Positions 8,819 to 17,891 are shown, numbered from the stretch's first letter. The stretch: DNA of 64,000 nt from Janthinobacterium sp. Marseille (GCF_000013625.1 NC_009659.1:3286001-3350000); one strand, 5' to 3'. The notes: generated from the sequence alone by a model not told the origin. Numbers and translations: made by a program.

Positions 8819-10263
8819 TGAAGACCATAACATTGGCTTTACTGGCAGCAGGCGTGTTGAGCGCCTGCTCCATGGCCCCAAAATATGTGCGTCCTGACGC
8901 ACCTGTAGCGGCGGATTACGGTGTGCCGTCCAAAGCCGATAACAACCAGGTGCGTGCAGTTGACATCGGCTGGCGTAATTTCTTTACCGACCCGCGCTTG
9001 CAGGTTTTGATCGGCAACGCAATCGCTAACAACCGTGACCTGCGTGTTGCGGCCTTGCGTATCGAAGAAGCCCGTGCGCTGTACAACATTCAATCGGCGG
9101 ATTTGCTGCCGACCCTGAATGTCAATGCTACCGGCTCACGTGCCCGCGTACCGGCTTCGATCAGCAACACCGGCAGCAGCGTCGTTTCGAGCAATTACCA
9201 GGTCGGCCTCGGCCTGGCGGCATTCGAACTGGACTTCTTCGGTCGTGTACGCAGCCTGAGCGATGCCGCCCTGGCCGCATACCTGTCGACCGAAGAAGCG
9301 CAGCGCGCAGCACAGATCAGCCTGGTGTCGGAAGTCGCCAAAGCCTATCTGTCGGAACGTTCATTTGCCGAGCAACAGGATCTGGCACGCCAAACCTATG
9401 AAAGCCGCGTCGAAGCCTACAAGCTGTCGAAGCAACGCTTTGAAGTAGGTGCATCGTCGGCACTGGACTTGCGCAATGATGAAGCACTGCTGCAAACAGC
9501 ACGTGCCGCTGAATTGCTGGCACAGCGCCAACGTGCGCAGGCCATGAATGCGTTGACCCTGCTGGTTGGGCAACCATTGACCGACCTGCCACCGGCGCAA
9601 GCACTGTCGTCGCAGACTATCCTGACCGACATCCCGGCCGGCTTGCCTTCGGATTTGCTGACACAGCGTCCTGACATCCGCAGCGCAGAACAAACCCTGC
9701 TCTCCGCCAATGCCAATATCGGTGCGGCGAGGGCTGCCTTCTTCCCGCGCATTTCGCTGACGGCCGGCCTCGGCACTTCCAGCAATGAATTGGCCGGTTT
9801 GTTTGAAGGCGGTTCGCGTTCATGGTCGTTTGCACCGCAATTGGTGCTGCCGATTTTTGATGCAGGCCGTAACCGTGGCAACCTGAACCTGGCGGAAGTA
9901 CGCAAAGACATTGCAGTGGCAAATTACGAGAAGAGCATCCAGGTTGCATTCCGCGAAGTATCGGATGCACTGGTTGCACGTGATTTGCTCGACCAGCAAG
10001 TCGAAGCGCAGCGCCTGGTACAGGAAGCACAGGCTGAACGCTTCAAGTTTGCCACCCAGCGTTTCCAGAACGGCATTGCCAGTTCGCTGGACGTGCTCGA
10101 TGCGCAACGTGAATTGTTCACTGCACAGCTAAGCCTGGTACAAGTACGTTTGACCCGCCTGACGAATGCAGTTGATCTGTATCGCTCGCTCGGCGGTGGC
10201 CTGGTGGAAACAACCGTGGCAACAGCACCAGCGGCAACACCTGCACCAGCAACAACAAAATAA
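8815..10263 (+). CDS. Outer membrane efflux lipoprotein, OprM/NodT type
   Basis: A 482-residue outer membrane channel of the RND pump. The lipoprotein signal ends in LSAC (Cys18 from the first Met), followed by MAPKYVRPDAP, the usual start of mature OprM-like proteins. Two outer membrane efflux repeats follow (about 60-250 and 270-460), the second with GAARAAFFPRISLTAGLG. The C-terminus is an Ala/Thr/Pro tail. The start overlaps the permease stop by four bases (ATGA), implying translational coupling. It completes the tripartite pump and is closed by a strong terminator at 10278-10314. It differs from the non-lipidated TolC-type protein at 2152-3456. Confidence 0.94.
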   Translation: MMKTITLALLAAGVLSACSMAPKYVRPDAPVAADYGVPSKADNNQVRAVDIGWRNFFTDPRLQVLIGNAIANNRDLRVAALRIEEARALYNIQSADLLPTLNVNATGSRARVPASISNTGSSVVSSNYQVGLGLAAFELDFFGRVRSLSDAALAAYLSTEEAQRAAQISLVSEVAKAYLSERSFAEQQDLARQTYESRVEAYKLSKQRFEVGASSALDLRNDEALLQTARAAELLAQRQRAQAMNALTLLVGQPLTDLPPAQALSSQTILTDIPAGLPSDLLTQRPDIRSAEQTLLSANANIGAARAAFFPRISLTAGLGTSSNELAGLFEGGSRSWSFAPQLVLPIFDAGRNRGNLNLAEVRKDIAVANYEKSIQVAFREVSDALVARDLLDQQVEAQRLVQEAQAERFKFATQRFQNGIASSLDVLDAQRELFTAQLSLVQVRLTRLTNAVDLYRSLGGGLVETTVATAPAATPAPATTK

Positions 10264-10277
10264 GTTGTTGTGGCAAT

Positions 10278-10314
10278 AAAAAAGGGAGGCCATTTTGTGG
10301 CCTCCCTTTTTTTC
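10278..10314 (+). terminator. Strong Rho-independent terminator of the RND operon
   Basis: A near-perfect stem aaagggaggcca/tggcctcccttt with a short tttg loop and a long T-tract, about 15 bases after the last stop of the pump operon. The A-run on the other side means it could also stop minus-strand transcription coming from the gene at 10361-10657. Confidence 0.9.
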
Positions 10315-10360
10315 GTCTGCAAGTCGAGACGACTACCCGTTAATGGATTGCATCAACGTA

Positions 10361-10657
10361 CTAGGCAGCAACAGATTGTTTTTTTTCTGCCGCTGCTTTG
10401 GGGAAATTGGTTGTCAGCTGGATTTGTTCAGCTAGCGTTCTTGCCAGTGGCTCGAACACGGCACGACGCTGTTCCGTTAATTCATCACCGGCCTGGCCAT
10501 TCACCAGGCAAGTCACCTTGCAACTACCGGAAGTACAAGCGCTCAACAGGATCTGGCCCAATTGACCTAGTTCGCTGTGTCGCAAAATGTATTCGTAAGA
10601 TGTTGCAGAGATGGGTTTCCGCTGCGCGGTAACATTCGGTGGTAATTGAAATGACAT
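10361..10657 (-). CDS. Conserved small protein of unknown function
   Basis: A 98-residue soluble protein that I do not recognise. It starts MSFQLPPNVTAQRKP after a plausible ribosome site (cggag). No signal peptide or membrane segment is seen. The middle contains LLSACTSGSCKVTCLVNG (about 37-54), with three closely spaced cysteines that could bind metal or form a disulfide. The C-terminal half is helical and Ala/Glu/Lys-rich. It is divergent from the DUF3617 gene across a 195-base gap that contains an 8-bp inverted repeat. Codon use looks like its neighbours. It is supported as real by its start context, composition and the clean terminator beyond its stop. Confidence 0.65.
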   Translation of the reverse strand: MSFQLPPNVTAQRKPISATSYEYILRHSELGQLGQILLSACTSGSCKVTCLVNGQAGDELTEQRRAVFEPLARTLAEQIQLTTNFPKAAAEKKQSVAA

Positions 10658-10708
10658 AGTGTGTGCTCCGTTTCAGTCTCTATTCTCGTCGTATTCGCGT
10701 TCTTTTCG

Positions 10709-10728
10709 TATCCCATCGATATGGGATA
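10709..10728. promoter_or_regulatory. Perfect 8-bp inverted repeat in a divergent promoter region
   Basis: tatcccat and atgggata flank a 4-base centre, 51 bases upstream of the small unknown gene (minus) and about 125 upstream of the DUF3617 gene (plus). The symmetry and position fit an operator for a dimeric regulator, but none is encoded nearby. A short mRNA hairpin is the alternative. Confidence 0.35.
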
Positions 10729-10852
10729 TCGATCAAGACAGGCGCGTATGACGTAATTTCTTTTTATGCCGATATGTTTCGGCTGTGGTTTTGAACCTCG
10801 TAGCCTGATTACACTCAGACCCACATCGGATTCAAGTTCAACAGGAAAGTTC

Positions 10853-11383
10853 ATGCGTAAACTCTCACTATCCCTCTCGCTGCTGATGGCTCTCCATATG
10901 GGGGCGCATGCACAGGAAAACAAGATCCAAATGAAGCCCGGTTTATGGGAAATGAGCGCAAGCTCTGAATTACTGAATCTGGTCGAACAAATTCCACCGA
11001 ATCAAATGCAGAATCTGAGCAATTTGGCAAAACAATATGGTTTTGACATGCCAAAGATTCAAAACGGGGCAGCCACGTCCAAGGTCTGCATCACACCTGA
11101 AATGGCGGCACAAAACATTCCACCTTCCGCTTATCACCGCCAATCCGGTTGTGAAACACGCAATGCCAGCCGCGTCGACAACCGTTACAGCGCCGACCTG
11201 GTTTGCGCCAGTGATCAGGTCAATGGCCAGGGTAAAGCCGAAGCTACACTCAACACGCCGGAAAGTTTCAGCGGCAAAACCTCATTCAAGGGTACGGTGC
11301 GCGGCGTGGCGGTCGATGAATCGGCCAACACCGGCGGCCGCTGGCTGGCAGCGACTTGCCCTGCAGGCAAAGCTGCAAATTGA
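10853..11383 (+). CDS. DUF3617 family exported protein
   Basis: A 176-residue exported protein. The signal peptide is MRKLSLSLSLLMALHMGAHA (cut near residue 20). The mature part begins with the family hallmark KPGLWEMS and carries conserved cysteine pairs: KVCITPEM, SGCETR, LVCASD and ATCPAG. DUF3617 proteins are periplasmic, common in proteobacteria, and without known function. The start at 10853 follows a good ribosome site (aggaaag); the frame extends upstream without similarity. It is probably monocistronic or read through into the next small exported protein, about 100 bases downstream. Confidence 0.85.
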   Translation: MRKLSLSLSLLMALHMGAHAQENKIQMKPGLWEMSASSELLNLVEQIPPNQMQNLSNLAKQYGFDMPKIQNGAATSKVCITPEMAAQNIPPSAYHRQSGCETRNASRVDNRYSADLVCASDQVNGQGKAEATLNTPESFSGKTSFKGTVRGVAVDESANTGGRWLAATCPAGKAAN

Positions 11384-11481
11384 GGAGGCGACAGATACAA
11401 GTCGTAACAAAGCTTACGGATTTACTCTAGATATCACTGCTGCCTTGGTTTGTAATAGAGCCATCGAACAAGGAGCAGATG

Positions 11482-11811
11482 ATGAATAAATTTTTAAGCG
11501 CGACAGCAGGAATACTGACCACCGCAACCTTGCTGTTTGCGGCTGCACCTGCAATGGCACGCGTGGATGTCGACCTGAATATCGGCGTTCCGGTCTACGG
11601 CGCACCAGCACCTGTCTATGTGCAGCCGCAGCCTGTGTATGTACAACCACGACCGGTGTACGTACAGCCTCGCCCCGTGTATGTCCATCCACGCCCATAC
11701 TATGGCGACAGGCATTATCGTCACAGGCATCACTATGATCGCCATGATCGCGATCATGACGGCGTACCAAATCGTTACGACCGTCGGCCGAACAATCCGC
11801 ACCGCTATTAA
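11482..11811 (+). CDS. Small exported protein with PVYVQP repeats and a His/Arg/Asp-rich tail
   Basis: A 109-residue secreted or envelope protein. The signal peptide (MNKFLSATAGILTTATLLFAAAPAMA, cut about residue 26) is followed by DVDLNIGVPVYG, then about four copies of a P-V-Y-V-[QH]-P-[QR] repeat (about residues 38-70). The tail is rich in His, Tyr, Arg and Asp (RHYRHRHHYDRHDRDHDG). Proline/valine repeats of this kind occur in many small beta-proteobacterial exported proteins of unknown role. The tail looks able to bind metal or polyanions, but that is inference. The second of two adjacent ATGs is chosen because it lies six bases after AGGAG. Confidence 0.8.
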   Translation: MNKFLSATAGILTTATLLFAAAPAMARVDVDLNIGVPVYGAPAPVYVQPQPVYVQPRPVYVQPRPVYVHPRPYYGDRHYRHRHHYDRHDRDHDGVPNRYDRRPNNPHRY

Positions 11812-11821
11812 TCAATAGGGA

Positions 11822-11851
11822 TTTAAAGCCGCTCGCTATTTGATGAGCGGC
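11822..11851 (-). terminator. Terminator overlapping the end of waaA
   Basis: On the minus strand, gccgctc and gagcggc form a stem whose left arm lies within the last codons of waaA and whose loop holds the stop codon, followed by tttaaat. The U-tract is short, so efficiency is uncertain. It could also work on the plus strand for the repeat-protein gene. Confidence 0.5.
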
Positions 11852-13104
11852 ATCAGCAAGCTCATGGTACGGCGGGTCGCACCGCCGTGCTGTTGTGCGA
11901 AGTGCTGTGCTTTTTGCCCCATCGCATTCCGTGCAAGATCATCATCCAGCAAACGGATCGCCTGTTGCCACAAGTCCGTGGCATTCGCGACCCGGATTGC
12001 CCCGCCTGCGGCGATGGCGTTTTCAGCAGCATCGGCAAAATTAAAGGTATGCGGACCGACCAGCACCGGTTTGCCGACTGCACTGGCTTCAATCAGATTA
12101 TGTCCGCCCAGCGGCAATAAACTGCCGCCGACAAAAGCCAGGTCACATGCCGAGTAATAGGCAAACATTTCACCCATCGTGTCGCCAAGGAATACTTGTA
12201 CATCTGGTGCCAGCGGTGCACTGCCTGCACCGGAACGCCGGGCCAGCGCCAAGCCATGCGCCAATACCATTTGCGCGACATCATCGAAGCGTTGCGGATG
12301 GCGCGGCACGATCATCAGCAGGATATCGGGACGATTCAAACCCTGCATTGCATCCAGTATCAGCGCTTCTTCCCCATCGCGCGTATTCGCGCACACCAGC
12401 ACTTTGCGCGGGCCGAGCTGCGTGCGTAGCAGCGCACCACGTTGCAACATCTCGGCCGGTGGTGTCACATCAAATTTAATGCTGCCGGTGACATGTACGG
12501 CCGGCGCACCGAGTTGTTTGACCCGCTGCGCATCGCTCTCGGTCTGCGCCGCAACGCAAGACATGGCGGCGGCCGCTTCGACGAACAAGGAAGGAAATTT
12601 CAAAGCCTTGTTCAGAGAACGCTCCGATAAACGGGCGTTAACCAAAGCCACCGGCACCTCATACTTCACGCATTGCGCCATGACATTCGGCCACACCTCT
12701 GTTTCCATCAGCACGCAGATACGCGGCTGGAACGCGCGCAGGAAACGTCCGACCATCCAGCCGGTGTCATACGGCAAATAACTTTGCAACACGCGCGGCT
12801 GCTTGCCAAACAAATCCTTACCGGTCGCACGTCCGGTAGGCGTCATATGCGTCAGCAATAATTGATGCGTCGGATACGCCGCCAACAAGGCATCGATCAA
12901 CGGTTGCGCAGCACGCGTTTCGCCCACCGACACTGCATGCACCCACAACAATGGAGTGAAGCCGTCATATGGCACCCCGCCATAGAAACCCAGGCGTTCC
13001 GCGATGTGTTGCCGATAACCGGCCTCCTTGCGGCCGCGTACAAACAGCCGCAGCAAAACGAGCGGCAAGGCAAACCACCAGGCAAGAGAGTAAATCAGGC
13101 GCAT
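11836..13104 (-). CDS. waaA: 3-deoxy-D-manno-octulosonic acid (Kdo) transferase
   Basis: A 422-residue membrane-associated glycosyltransferase that adds Kdo from CMP-Kdo to lipid IVA, joining lipid A to the lipopolysaccharide core. An N-terminal membrane anchor (about 1-22) precedes the GT-B N-domain with RGRKEAGYRQHIAERLGFY and HAVSVGET. The middle has LMETEVWPN and NARLSERS, both diagnostic of WaaA. The C-domain shows GGSLLPLGGHNLIE and GKPVLVGPHTFNF. Length matches the family. It is downstream of the phosphomannomutase gene on the same strand but about 180 bases away, with a hairpin between, so it probably has its own promoter. Whether it adds one or two Kdo residues cannot be read. Confidence 0.95.
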   Translation of the reverse strand: MRLIYSLAWWFALPLVLLRLFVRGRKEAGYRQHIAERLGFYGGVPYDGFTPLLWVHAVSVGETRAAQPLIDALLAAYPTHQLLLTHMTPTGRATGKDLFGKQPRVLQSYLPYDTGWMVGRFLRAFQPRICVLMETEVWPNVMAQCVKYEVPVALVNARLSERSLNKALKFPSLFVEAAAAMSCVAAQTESDAQRVKQLGAPAVHVTGSIKFDVTPPAEMLQRGALLRTQLGPRKVLVCANTRDGEEALILDAMQGLNRPDILLMIVPRHPQRFDDVAQMVLAHGLALARRSGAGSAPLAPDVQVFLGDTMGEMFAYYSACDLAFVGGSLLPLGGHNLIEASAVGKPVLVGPHTFNFADAAENAIAAGGAIRVANATDLWQQAIRLLDDDLARNAMGQKAQHFAQQHGGATRRTMSLLMPLIK

Positions 13105-13241
13105 AAGATAGACAGGCCGGATAAGGGCAGCGTGACGGGCATAAACGGATAAATTGAATAATTCAGCCGTATTATGCCGTGCGGAAGGAAACTAGTGCGT
13201 GTTCTGTTTGGCGTCTGGCCGGATTTCGGGTTTCATCACCA

Positions 13242-13270
13242 GGTGCAAGCGGCCTTGCACCGCTTGCACC
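13242..13270 (-). terminator. 11-bp perfect hairpin after the phosphomannomutase gene
   Basis: ggtgcaagcgg and ccgcttgcacc enclose a 7-base loop, 13 bases beyond the stop of the gene at 13284-14660. No T-run follows on either strand, so this is not a classical intrinsic terminator; an mRNA 3'-end stabiliser or Rho-assisted stop is possible. Confidence 0.45.
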
Positions 13271-13283
13271 CTACGATACAGGC

Positions 13284-14660
13284 TTAGTACGGCAATACCG
13301 CATCCGGCTTGGCCGCCAGGATCACCCGTTTGAATTCCGCCTGGATATGCTGCAAGGCGGCTTGCGACTCCGCTTCAAAGCGCATCACAATCACCGGCGT
13401 CGTATTCGACGAGCGCGCCAGGCCAAAGCCATCCGGATACTCGACGCGCAAGCCATCGATCGTGATGATCTGATCCGAACCGGGGAACTGAGCCTCACGC
13501 TGCAACTTGGCGATAAGCGGGAAGCTTTCACCTTCTTTCAGTTTCAATTGCAGTTCAGGTGTACTGACCGACTGCGGCAGAGCATTCAAGACCGCCGATG
13601 GATCTTTTTCGCGGCTGAGCAATTCAAGCATGCGGGCACCTGCATACATGCCATCGTCAAAACCGTACCATCTGTCCTTGAAGAAAACGTGGCCACTCAT
13701 TTCACCGCCGAGCGGCGCACCGGTTTCGCGCATTTTTGCCTTCACCAGCGAATGACCGGTTTTCCACATGAGCGGCTTGCCGCCACGTTCTGTAATCCAA
13801 GGTGCGAGGTGGCGTGTACATTTCACGTCATACAGGATTTGCTCGCCTGGATGACGGGTCAATACATCCTGCGCAAACAGCATCAGTTGGCGATCCGGAT
13901 AAATGATCTGGCCATCCTTGGTCACCAGGCCCAGGCGGTCACCGTCACCGTCGAAAGCCAGGCCGATTTCAGCATCTGTCGTCTGCAGGCAGCGGATCAG
14001 GTCTTGCAGGTTCTCGGGATGTGCCGGGTCCGGATGATGGTTAGGGAAAGTGCCATCCACTTCGCAAAACAGTTCAATCACATCGCAACCCATTGCGCGA
14101 TACAAATCACCGGCGAATGCACCCGCCACACCATTGCCGCAATCGATTGCGATTTTCATCGGACGCGTGAGCTTGACGTCGCTGACTATGCGTTTCTGAT
14201 AGCCGTCGGCGATATCGTAAGTGCGATAGCTACCCTTGCCATCGGCGAATTCCTTATTCACGATGGCTTGATACAGGGCTTGTATGGTGTCGCCATAAAT
14301 CGCTTCACCGGCCAGCACCATTTTGAAGCCATTGTAATCAGGCGGATTGTGGCTGCCGGTCACCATGATGCCGGACTGTGCATCCAATACATGCGTACCG
14401 AAATACAGCATAGGGGTAGCCACCACGCCGAGGTCGACCACATCGATGCCGACTTCCTGCATGCCTTCGGCCAGTGCGGTCGCCAGCTCCGGTCCGGACA
14501 AACGACCGTCACGTCCCAACACGACGACTTGCTCGCCCTTGGCGCGCACCGCGCTACCGAAAGCGCGTCCGATATCGCGTGCCACATCGGCATCCAGAGT
14601 GGAACCGATAATGCCGCGTATGTCATAGGCTTTGAAAATGCTTTGCGAGAGAGTCAGCAT
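13284..14660 (-). CDS. algC: Phosphomannomutase/phosphoglucomutase
   Basis: A 458-residue alpha-D-phosphohexomutase of the AlgC/ManB type, interconverting hexose 6-phosphates and 1-phosphates for LPS and exopolysaccharide precursors. The four domains carry the expected motifs: the phosphoserine loop TGSHNPPDYNGFKM (about 100), the magnesium loop DGDGDRLGL (about 237), the sugar-specificity loop GGEMSGHVFF (about 320), and the phosphate-binding RSSNTTPVIVMRFEA near the C-terminus. The N-terminus SIFKAYDIRGI is typical of the dual PMM/PGM enzymes. It is divergent from apaH over a 301-base gap and lies upstream of waaA. Substrate preference between mannose and glucose is inferred from the family. 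Confidence 0.93.
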   Translation of the reverse strand: MLTLSQSIFKAYDIRGIIGSTLDADVARDIGRAFGSAVRAKGEQVVVLGRDGRLSGPELATALAEGMQEVGIDVVDLGVVATPMLYFGTHVLDAQSGIMVTGSHNPPDYNGFKMVLAGEAIYGDTIQALYQAIVNKEFADGKGSYRTYDIADGYQKRIVSDVKLTRPMKIAIDCGNGVAGAFAGDLYRAMGCDVIELFCEVDGTFPNHHPDPAHPENLQDLIRCLQTTDAEIGLAFDGDGDRLGLVTKDGQIIYPDRQLMLFAQDVLTRHPGEQILYDVKCTRHLAPWITERGGKPLMWKTGHSLVKAKMRETGAPLGGEMSGHVFFKDRWYGFDDGMYAGARMLELLSREKDPSAVLNALPQSVSTPELQLKLKEGESFPLIAKLQREAQFPGSDQIITIDGLRVEYPDGFGLARSSNTTPVIVMRFEAESQAALQHIQAEFKRVILAAKPDAVLPY

Positions 14661-14961
14661 GTCTGGTCGTTATCCTTATTTATCCGATTAAGCGATTTGG
14701 TTTTGCGTCAGCGGCAAAACCACCTTGTCAGGCTTTGCAACTTGCTCTGACGCATTTTATAGGATGCGATGCATTAAAGTACGGCACCGTCATTCCTGCA
14801 GCCAACATTTTCTACAGCGAGCTTGTTCGACACACAGTCGGCCAGCTAGTTTCAAACTGATTGCAGGCGGGCGGTCTATCTTTTGCTGCACATCGGAAAT
14901 TCCGTACAGAATCCGCGATAATGTCTGCCATCCCTCCGCTTTTACCGGATTATCTGCATAC
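14661..14961. other. Divergent intergenic region between algC and apaH
   Basis: 301 bases that should contain the promoters of both genes. A tgcgtca/tgacgca pair about 40 bases apart (14704-14755) is visible but widely spaced. The plus-strand frame of apaH is open through here, but the upstream residues are unlike the family. No RNA gene was recognised. Confidence 0.4.
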
Positions 14962-15786
14962 ATGACTACTTACGCCATTGGCGATTTGCAAGGTTGCCAG
15001 ACCCAATTAAACGATTTGCTGCAAAAAATTGATGCAGTCGCTCCACAGGCGCAACTGGTCTTCGTCGGAGATATCGTCAATCGCGGCCCACGTTCCCTCG
15101 CGACGCTGCGCCAGGTACGCGCACTGGGACAGCGTGCACGCATTGTGCTGGGCAACCATGACCTCAACCTGCTGGCCATCGCCTGTGGCCTGCGCAAGCC
15201 GCATGCAAGCGATACGGTGGATGACATCATGGCCGCCGATGACAGAGACGAGTTGATAGACTGGTTGCGGCACCAGCCTTTGGCACTGGCGCGGGATAAT
15301 CATTTATTCGTACACGCCGGCGTCCTGCCGCAATGGAGCGCGGCACAAACGGTCGCACTGTCACGTGAAGTCGAAGCGGTACTGCAAGGCCCGGACTGGG
15401 TCGCCTTCCTGCAAAAGATGTATGGCAATGAACCATCACTATGGGATGACAGCCTGCAGGGTGACGATCGCCTGCGCTGCATCGTCAATGCATTGACGCG
15501 CATACGCTTTTGCCAGGCCGATGGCCGTATGGATTTCAAGGCAGTGGAAAGCCTGGCGCATACGCCGGCCGGATTAATGCCGTGGTTTGACGCACCCGAT
15601 CGACGCAGTACGGATACGACTGTCGTCTTCGGTCATTGGTCTACGCTGGGATTGATGGTATTGCCGAATGTAATCGGACTGGATACCGGTTGTGTCTGGG
15701 GTGGGCAATTGACAGCCATGAACCTGACAGACCGGACCACGATACAGGTCAAATGCCCGCAACACCAAAAACCGGGAAAGAACTAG
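14962..15786 (+). CDS. apaH: Symmetrical bis(5'-nucleosyl)-tetraphosphatase
   Basis: A 274-residue metallophosphatase that cleaves Ap4A symmetrically to two ADP and can also remove Np4 caps from RNA 5' ends. Metal-binding motifs are in order: GDLQGC at 7-12, [13 protein letters not shown] around 33-45, and [13 protein letters not shown] around 63-75. The C-terminal FGHWSTLGL and [14 protein letters not shown] match ApaH. The ATG at 14962 gives the family start [11 protein letters not shown]. Its stop overlaps the end of the convergent plsC by three bases. It is divergent from the algC-type gene. Confidence 0.95.
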   Translation: MTTYAIGDLQGCQTQLNDLLQKIDAVAPQAQLVFVGDIVNRGPRSLATLRQVRALGQRARIVLGNHDLNLLAIACGLRKPHASDTVDDIMAADDRDELIDWLRHQPLALARDNHLFVHAGVLPQWSAAQTVALSREVEAVLQGPDWVAFLQKMYGNEPSLWDDSLQGDDRLRCIVNALTRIRFCQADGRMDFKAVESLAHTPAGLMPWFDAPDRRSTDTTVVFGHWSTLGLMVLPNVIGLDTGCVWGGQLTAMNLTDRTTIQVKCPQHQKPGKN

Positions 15787-16529
15787 GCAGGCGCTCCAGG
15801 CTGTTGCTCATAGCCGAGTTTGGTGGCAATGGCCTGGCGTGCTTCCAGCGACAAATCACGTCGGTGCGCACCCGTCGTTTCTATCGTCGGCAATAAAGTC
15901 AGTTGCGCCGTCATCTTGCGCGCCTTCATGATCAGCAACATGCTGTCGACAAAAGTCATGTCACCGATAAAATCGGCCGCCGCATGCAAATTCCCCTGCT
16001 CATCGACATAGCGCAAGGCATAAGGCTGCACCGGCACACCTGCTTCTATTGCAGCTTCAAATAAATTCGGATGAAAAGGCAGCAGCGTGCCCTGTGCTGC
16101 AGTAGTGCCTTCCGGGAAAAAAGCAATGCGCTCCCCCGCACGGATACTGGTGACCAATCCTTCATACACGCGCCTTACTTCGCGCTGCTTGCCGCGCGCA
16201 ATAAAGATGGTGCCGGATTTTTCACACAACCAGCCAAGCGCCGGCCAGCTGCGGATATCGGCTTTCGCGACAAAGCGGCAAGGCTGCAGGGAATTGATGA
16301 CGAAAATATCCAGCCACGAAATATGATTGGAAACGATCAGTGCCTGCGCAGCCGATCCGGCATCGTCGCGGATATCCACTTCTACCTGCAGGATGGCGAG
16401 CAAGTCGGCCGACCATTTCTTGATACGCTGGTCGCGACTGGCCGTGCTAATCAACGGAAATACAAAGGCACTCGTGCATAAGCCCTGCAGCAAGTGCAGG
16501 ATTACACGTAGAAACGGCAAGGCGATCAT
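15783..16529 (-). CDS. plsC: 1-acyl-sn-glycerol-3-phosphate acyltransferase
   Basis: A 248-residue membrane acyltransferase that acylates lysophosphatidic acid to phosphatidic acid. The catalytic HX4D motif is NHISWLD (H69, D74), and the substrate-binding FPEGTT lies at 138-143. An N-terminal hydrophobic segment (about 5-28) anchors it to the inner membrane. It lies 74 bases downstream of the pyrX gene on the same strand and probably ends that transcript. It converges with apaH, the two stop regions overlapping by three bases. Related acyltransferases (for example ornithine lipid enzymes) share the motifs, but length and context fit PlsC. Confidence 0.9.
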   Translation of the reverse strand: MIALPFLRVILHLLQGLCTSAFVFPLISTASRDQRIKKWSADLLAILQVEVDIRDDAGSAAQALIVSNHISWLDIFVINSLQPCRFVAKADIRSWPALGWLCEKSGTIFIARGKQREVRRVYEGLVTSIRAGERIAFFPEGTTAAQGTLLPFHPNLFEAAIEAGVPVQPYALRYVDEQGNLHAAADFIGDMTFVDSMLLIMKARKMTAQLTLLPTIETTGAHRRDLSLEARQAIATKLGYEQQPGAPA

Positions 16530-16603
16530 ACGAAAGCCTTGCCGATGAAGACAGCCATCAGCTGATGCAGAATCATGCGTGAACCGGATAAGGAAACGAA
16601 AAA

Positions 16604-17887
16604 TCAGCGCTGGAATGCGATATGACCGGCCACGATGGTGGTCTTCACCTGCCCAGCCAGTTCATAGCCGAGGAAAGGCGTATGTTTGCCCTGGCTCGCC
16701 AACACTTTGGCAGCCACGGTCCAACGCTCGTTCGGATCGAACAGGCAGATATCCGCAACACTACCGACCGATAACTGGCCGGATGGCAAACCGACTATGC
16801 GCGCCGCATCGGTAGTGACTTTTGCCACTGCGCGCGCCACCTGCTGCTTGCCGTCGACACAGTCTTCCGCCCATTTCAAGGCCAGCGACAAGAGCAATTC
16901 GAGACCGGTCGCACCTGGCGATGCTTCCCCGAACGGCAGTAATTTTTCATCGTCGTCGACCGGTGTATGGTCAGAACAAATCGCATCAATGGTGCCATCC
17001 AGCAAGGCATTACGAATCGCATCGCGATCGCGCTGGCTGCGCAGAGGCGGCGTCAGGCGTGCATTCGAATCGAAGAAGCCGATATCATTTTCAGTCAGGT
17101 GCACATGGTGCGCGCCGACGTCGCAGCTAACAGGCAAGCCTTCTTTCTTCGCTGCACGAACCAATTCCAGTCCCGCTGCAGTCGACATACGGCACAGGTG
17201 TACGCGGGTACCGGTGACGCGCACCAGTTCCAGGATGGTATGCAGTGCAACCGTCTCGGCCATCACCGGCACACCCGACAAGCCGAGGCGTGAAGCCACC
17301 GGTCCGCTGTGCGCGACGCCGGTGCGGCCAAGGTGCGGATCTTGCGGACGCAGCCAGACCGTGTATTCGAACGTTTTTGCATACTGCATGGCACGCAGCA
17401 ATACGGTGGTGTCCAGGATAGGATTGTCGGCTTGTGAAAAACCGATACAACCGGCTTCCGACAGTTCTGCCATCTCGGTCAGCGATTCGCCTTTCAGGCC
17501 GGCCGTCAGTGCGCCGAGCGGATAGACGTGTGCCTGGTTCAATGACTTGGCGCGATGCTTGAGCATTTCCACCAGGCCGGGTTCATCCAGCACCGGTTCG
17601 GTGTCCGGCGGGCAGACCAGGCTGGTCACGCCACCCTGTACTGCCGCCTGCATTTCCGATTCCAAAGTCGCCTTGTGTTCATAGCCCGGCTCACGCAAGC
17701 GTGCGCTCAGGTCGACCAGGCCGGGGGCGACGATCAGGCCGCTGGCATCGATTACCTTGCTGGCGGTAAAGCCTTCCGGCGCTTTACCTATGCCGGCGAT
17801 TTTTCCTGCTGCAATATAGACGTCCTGTTGTGCATCGATGCCGTTGGCCGGATCGACGAGATGGCCGTTCTTGATATGAATTTTCAT
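16604..17887 (-). CDS. pyrX: Dihydroorotase-like protein lacking the HxH metal motif (PyrX/PyrC' type)
   Basis: A 427-residue amidohydrolase-fold protein of the dihydroorotase family. At the first metal site, where active enzymes read D-x-H-x-H-x-R, this protein reads DLSARLREPG (59-68), with Ser61 and Arg63 in place of both histidines. Later elements such as AHHVHLTE and CSDHTPVDDD persist. Pseudomonas PyrC' has the same kind of loss and acts as a non-catalytic partner needed to assemble active aspartate transcarbamoylase. The gene follows pyrB by 4 bases, as in Pseudomonas. I infer a structural PyrX role rather than catalysis, which would require an active dihydroorotase gene elsewhere. Confidence 0.88.
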   Translation of the reverse strand: MKIHIKNGHLVDPANGIDAQQDVYIAAGKIAGIGKAPEGFTASKVIDASGLIVAPGLVDLSARLREPGYEHKATLESEMQAAVQGGVTSLVCPPDTEPVLDEPGLVEMLKHRAKSLNQAHVYPLGALTAGLKGESLTEMAELSEAGCIGFSQADNPILDTTVLLRAMQYAKTFEYTVWLRPQDPHLGRTGVAHSGPVASRLGLSGVPVMAETVALHTILELVRVTGTRVHLCRMSTAAGLELVRAAKKEGLPVSCDVGAHHVHLTENDIGFFDSNARLTPPLRSQRDRDAIRNALLDGTIDAICSDHTPVDDDEKLLPFGEASPGATGLELLLSLALKWAEDCVDGKQQVARAVAKVTTDAARIVGLPSGQLSVGSVADICLFDPNERWTVAAKVLASQGKHTPFLGYELAGQVKTTIVAGHIAFQR

Positions 17888-17891
17888 CTTT

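Noticed and set aside
11397..11413. acaagtcgtaacaaagc, resembling the conserved 3' end of 16S rRNA
   Set aside because: Only about a dozen bases match and no other rRNA sequence surrounds it; chance similarity in a short intergenic gap.
13179..14750. Plus-strand open frame opposite the phosphomannomutase gene
   Set aside because: His/Gln/Arg-rich product without motifs; the minus strand encodes a complete enzyme.
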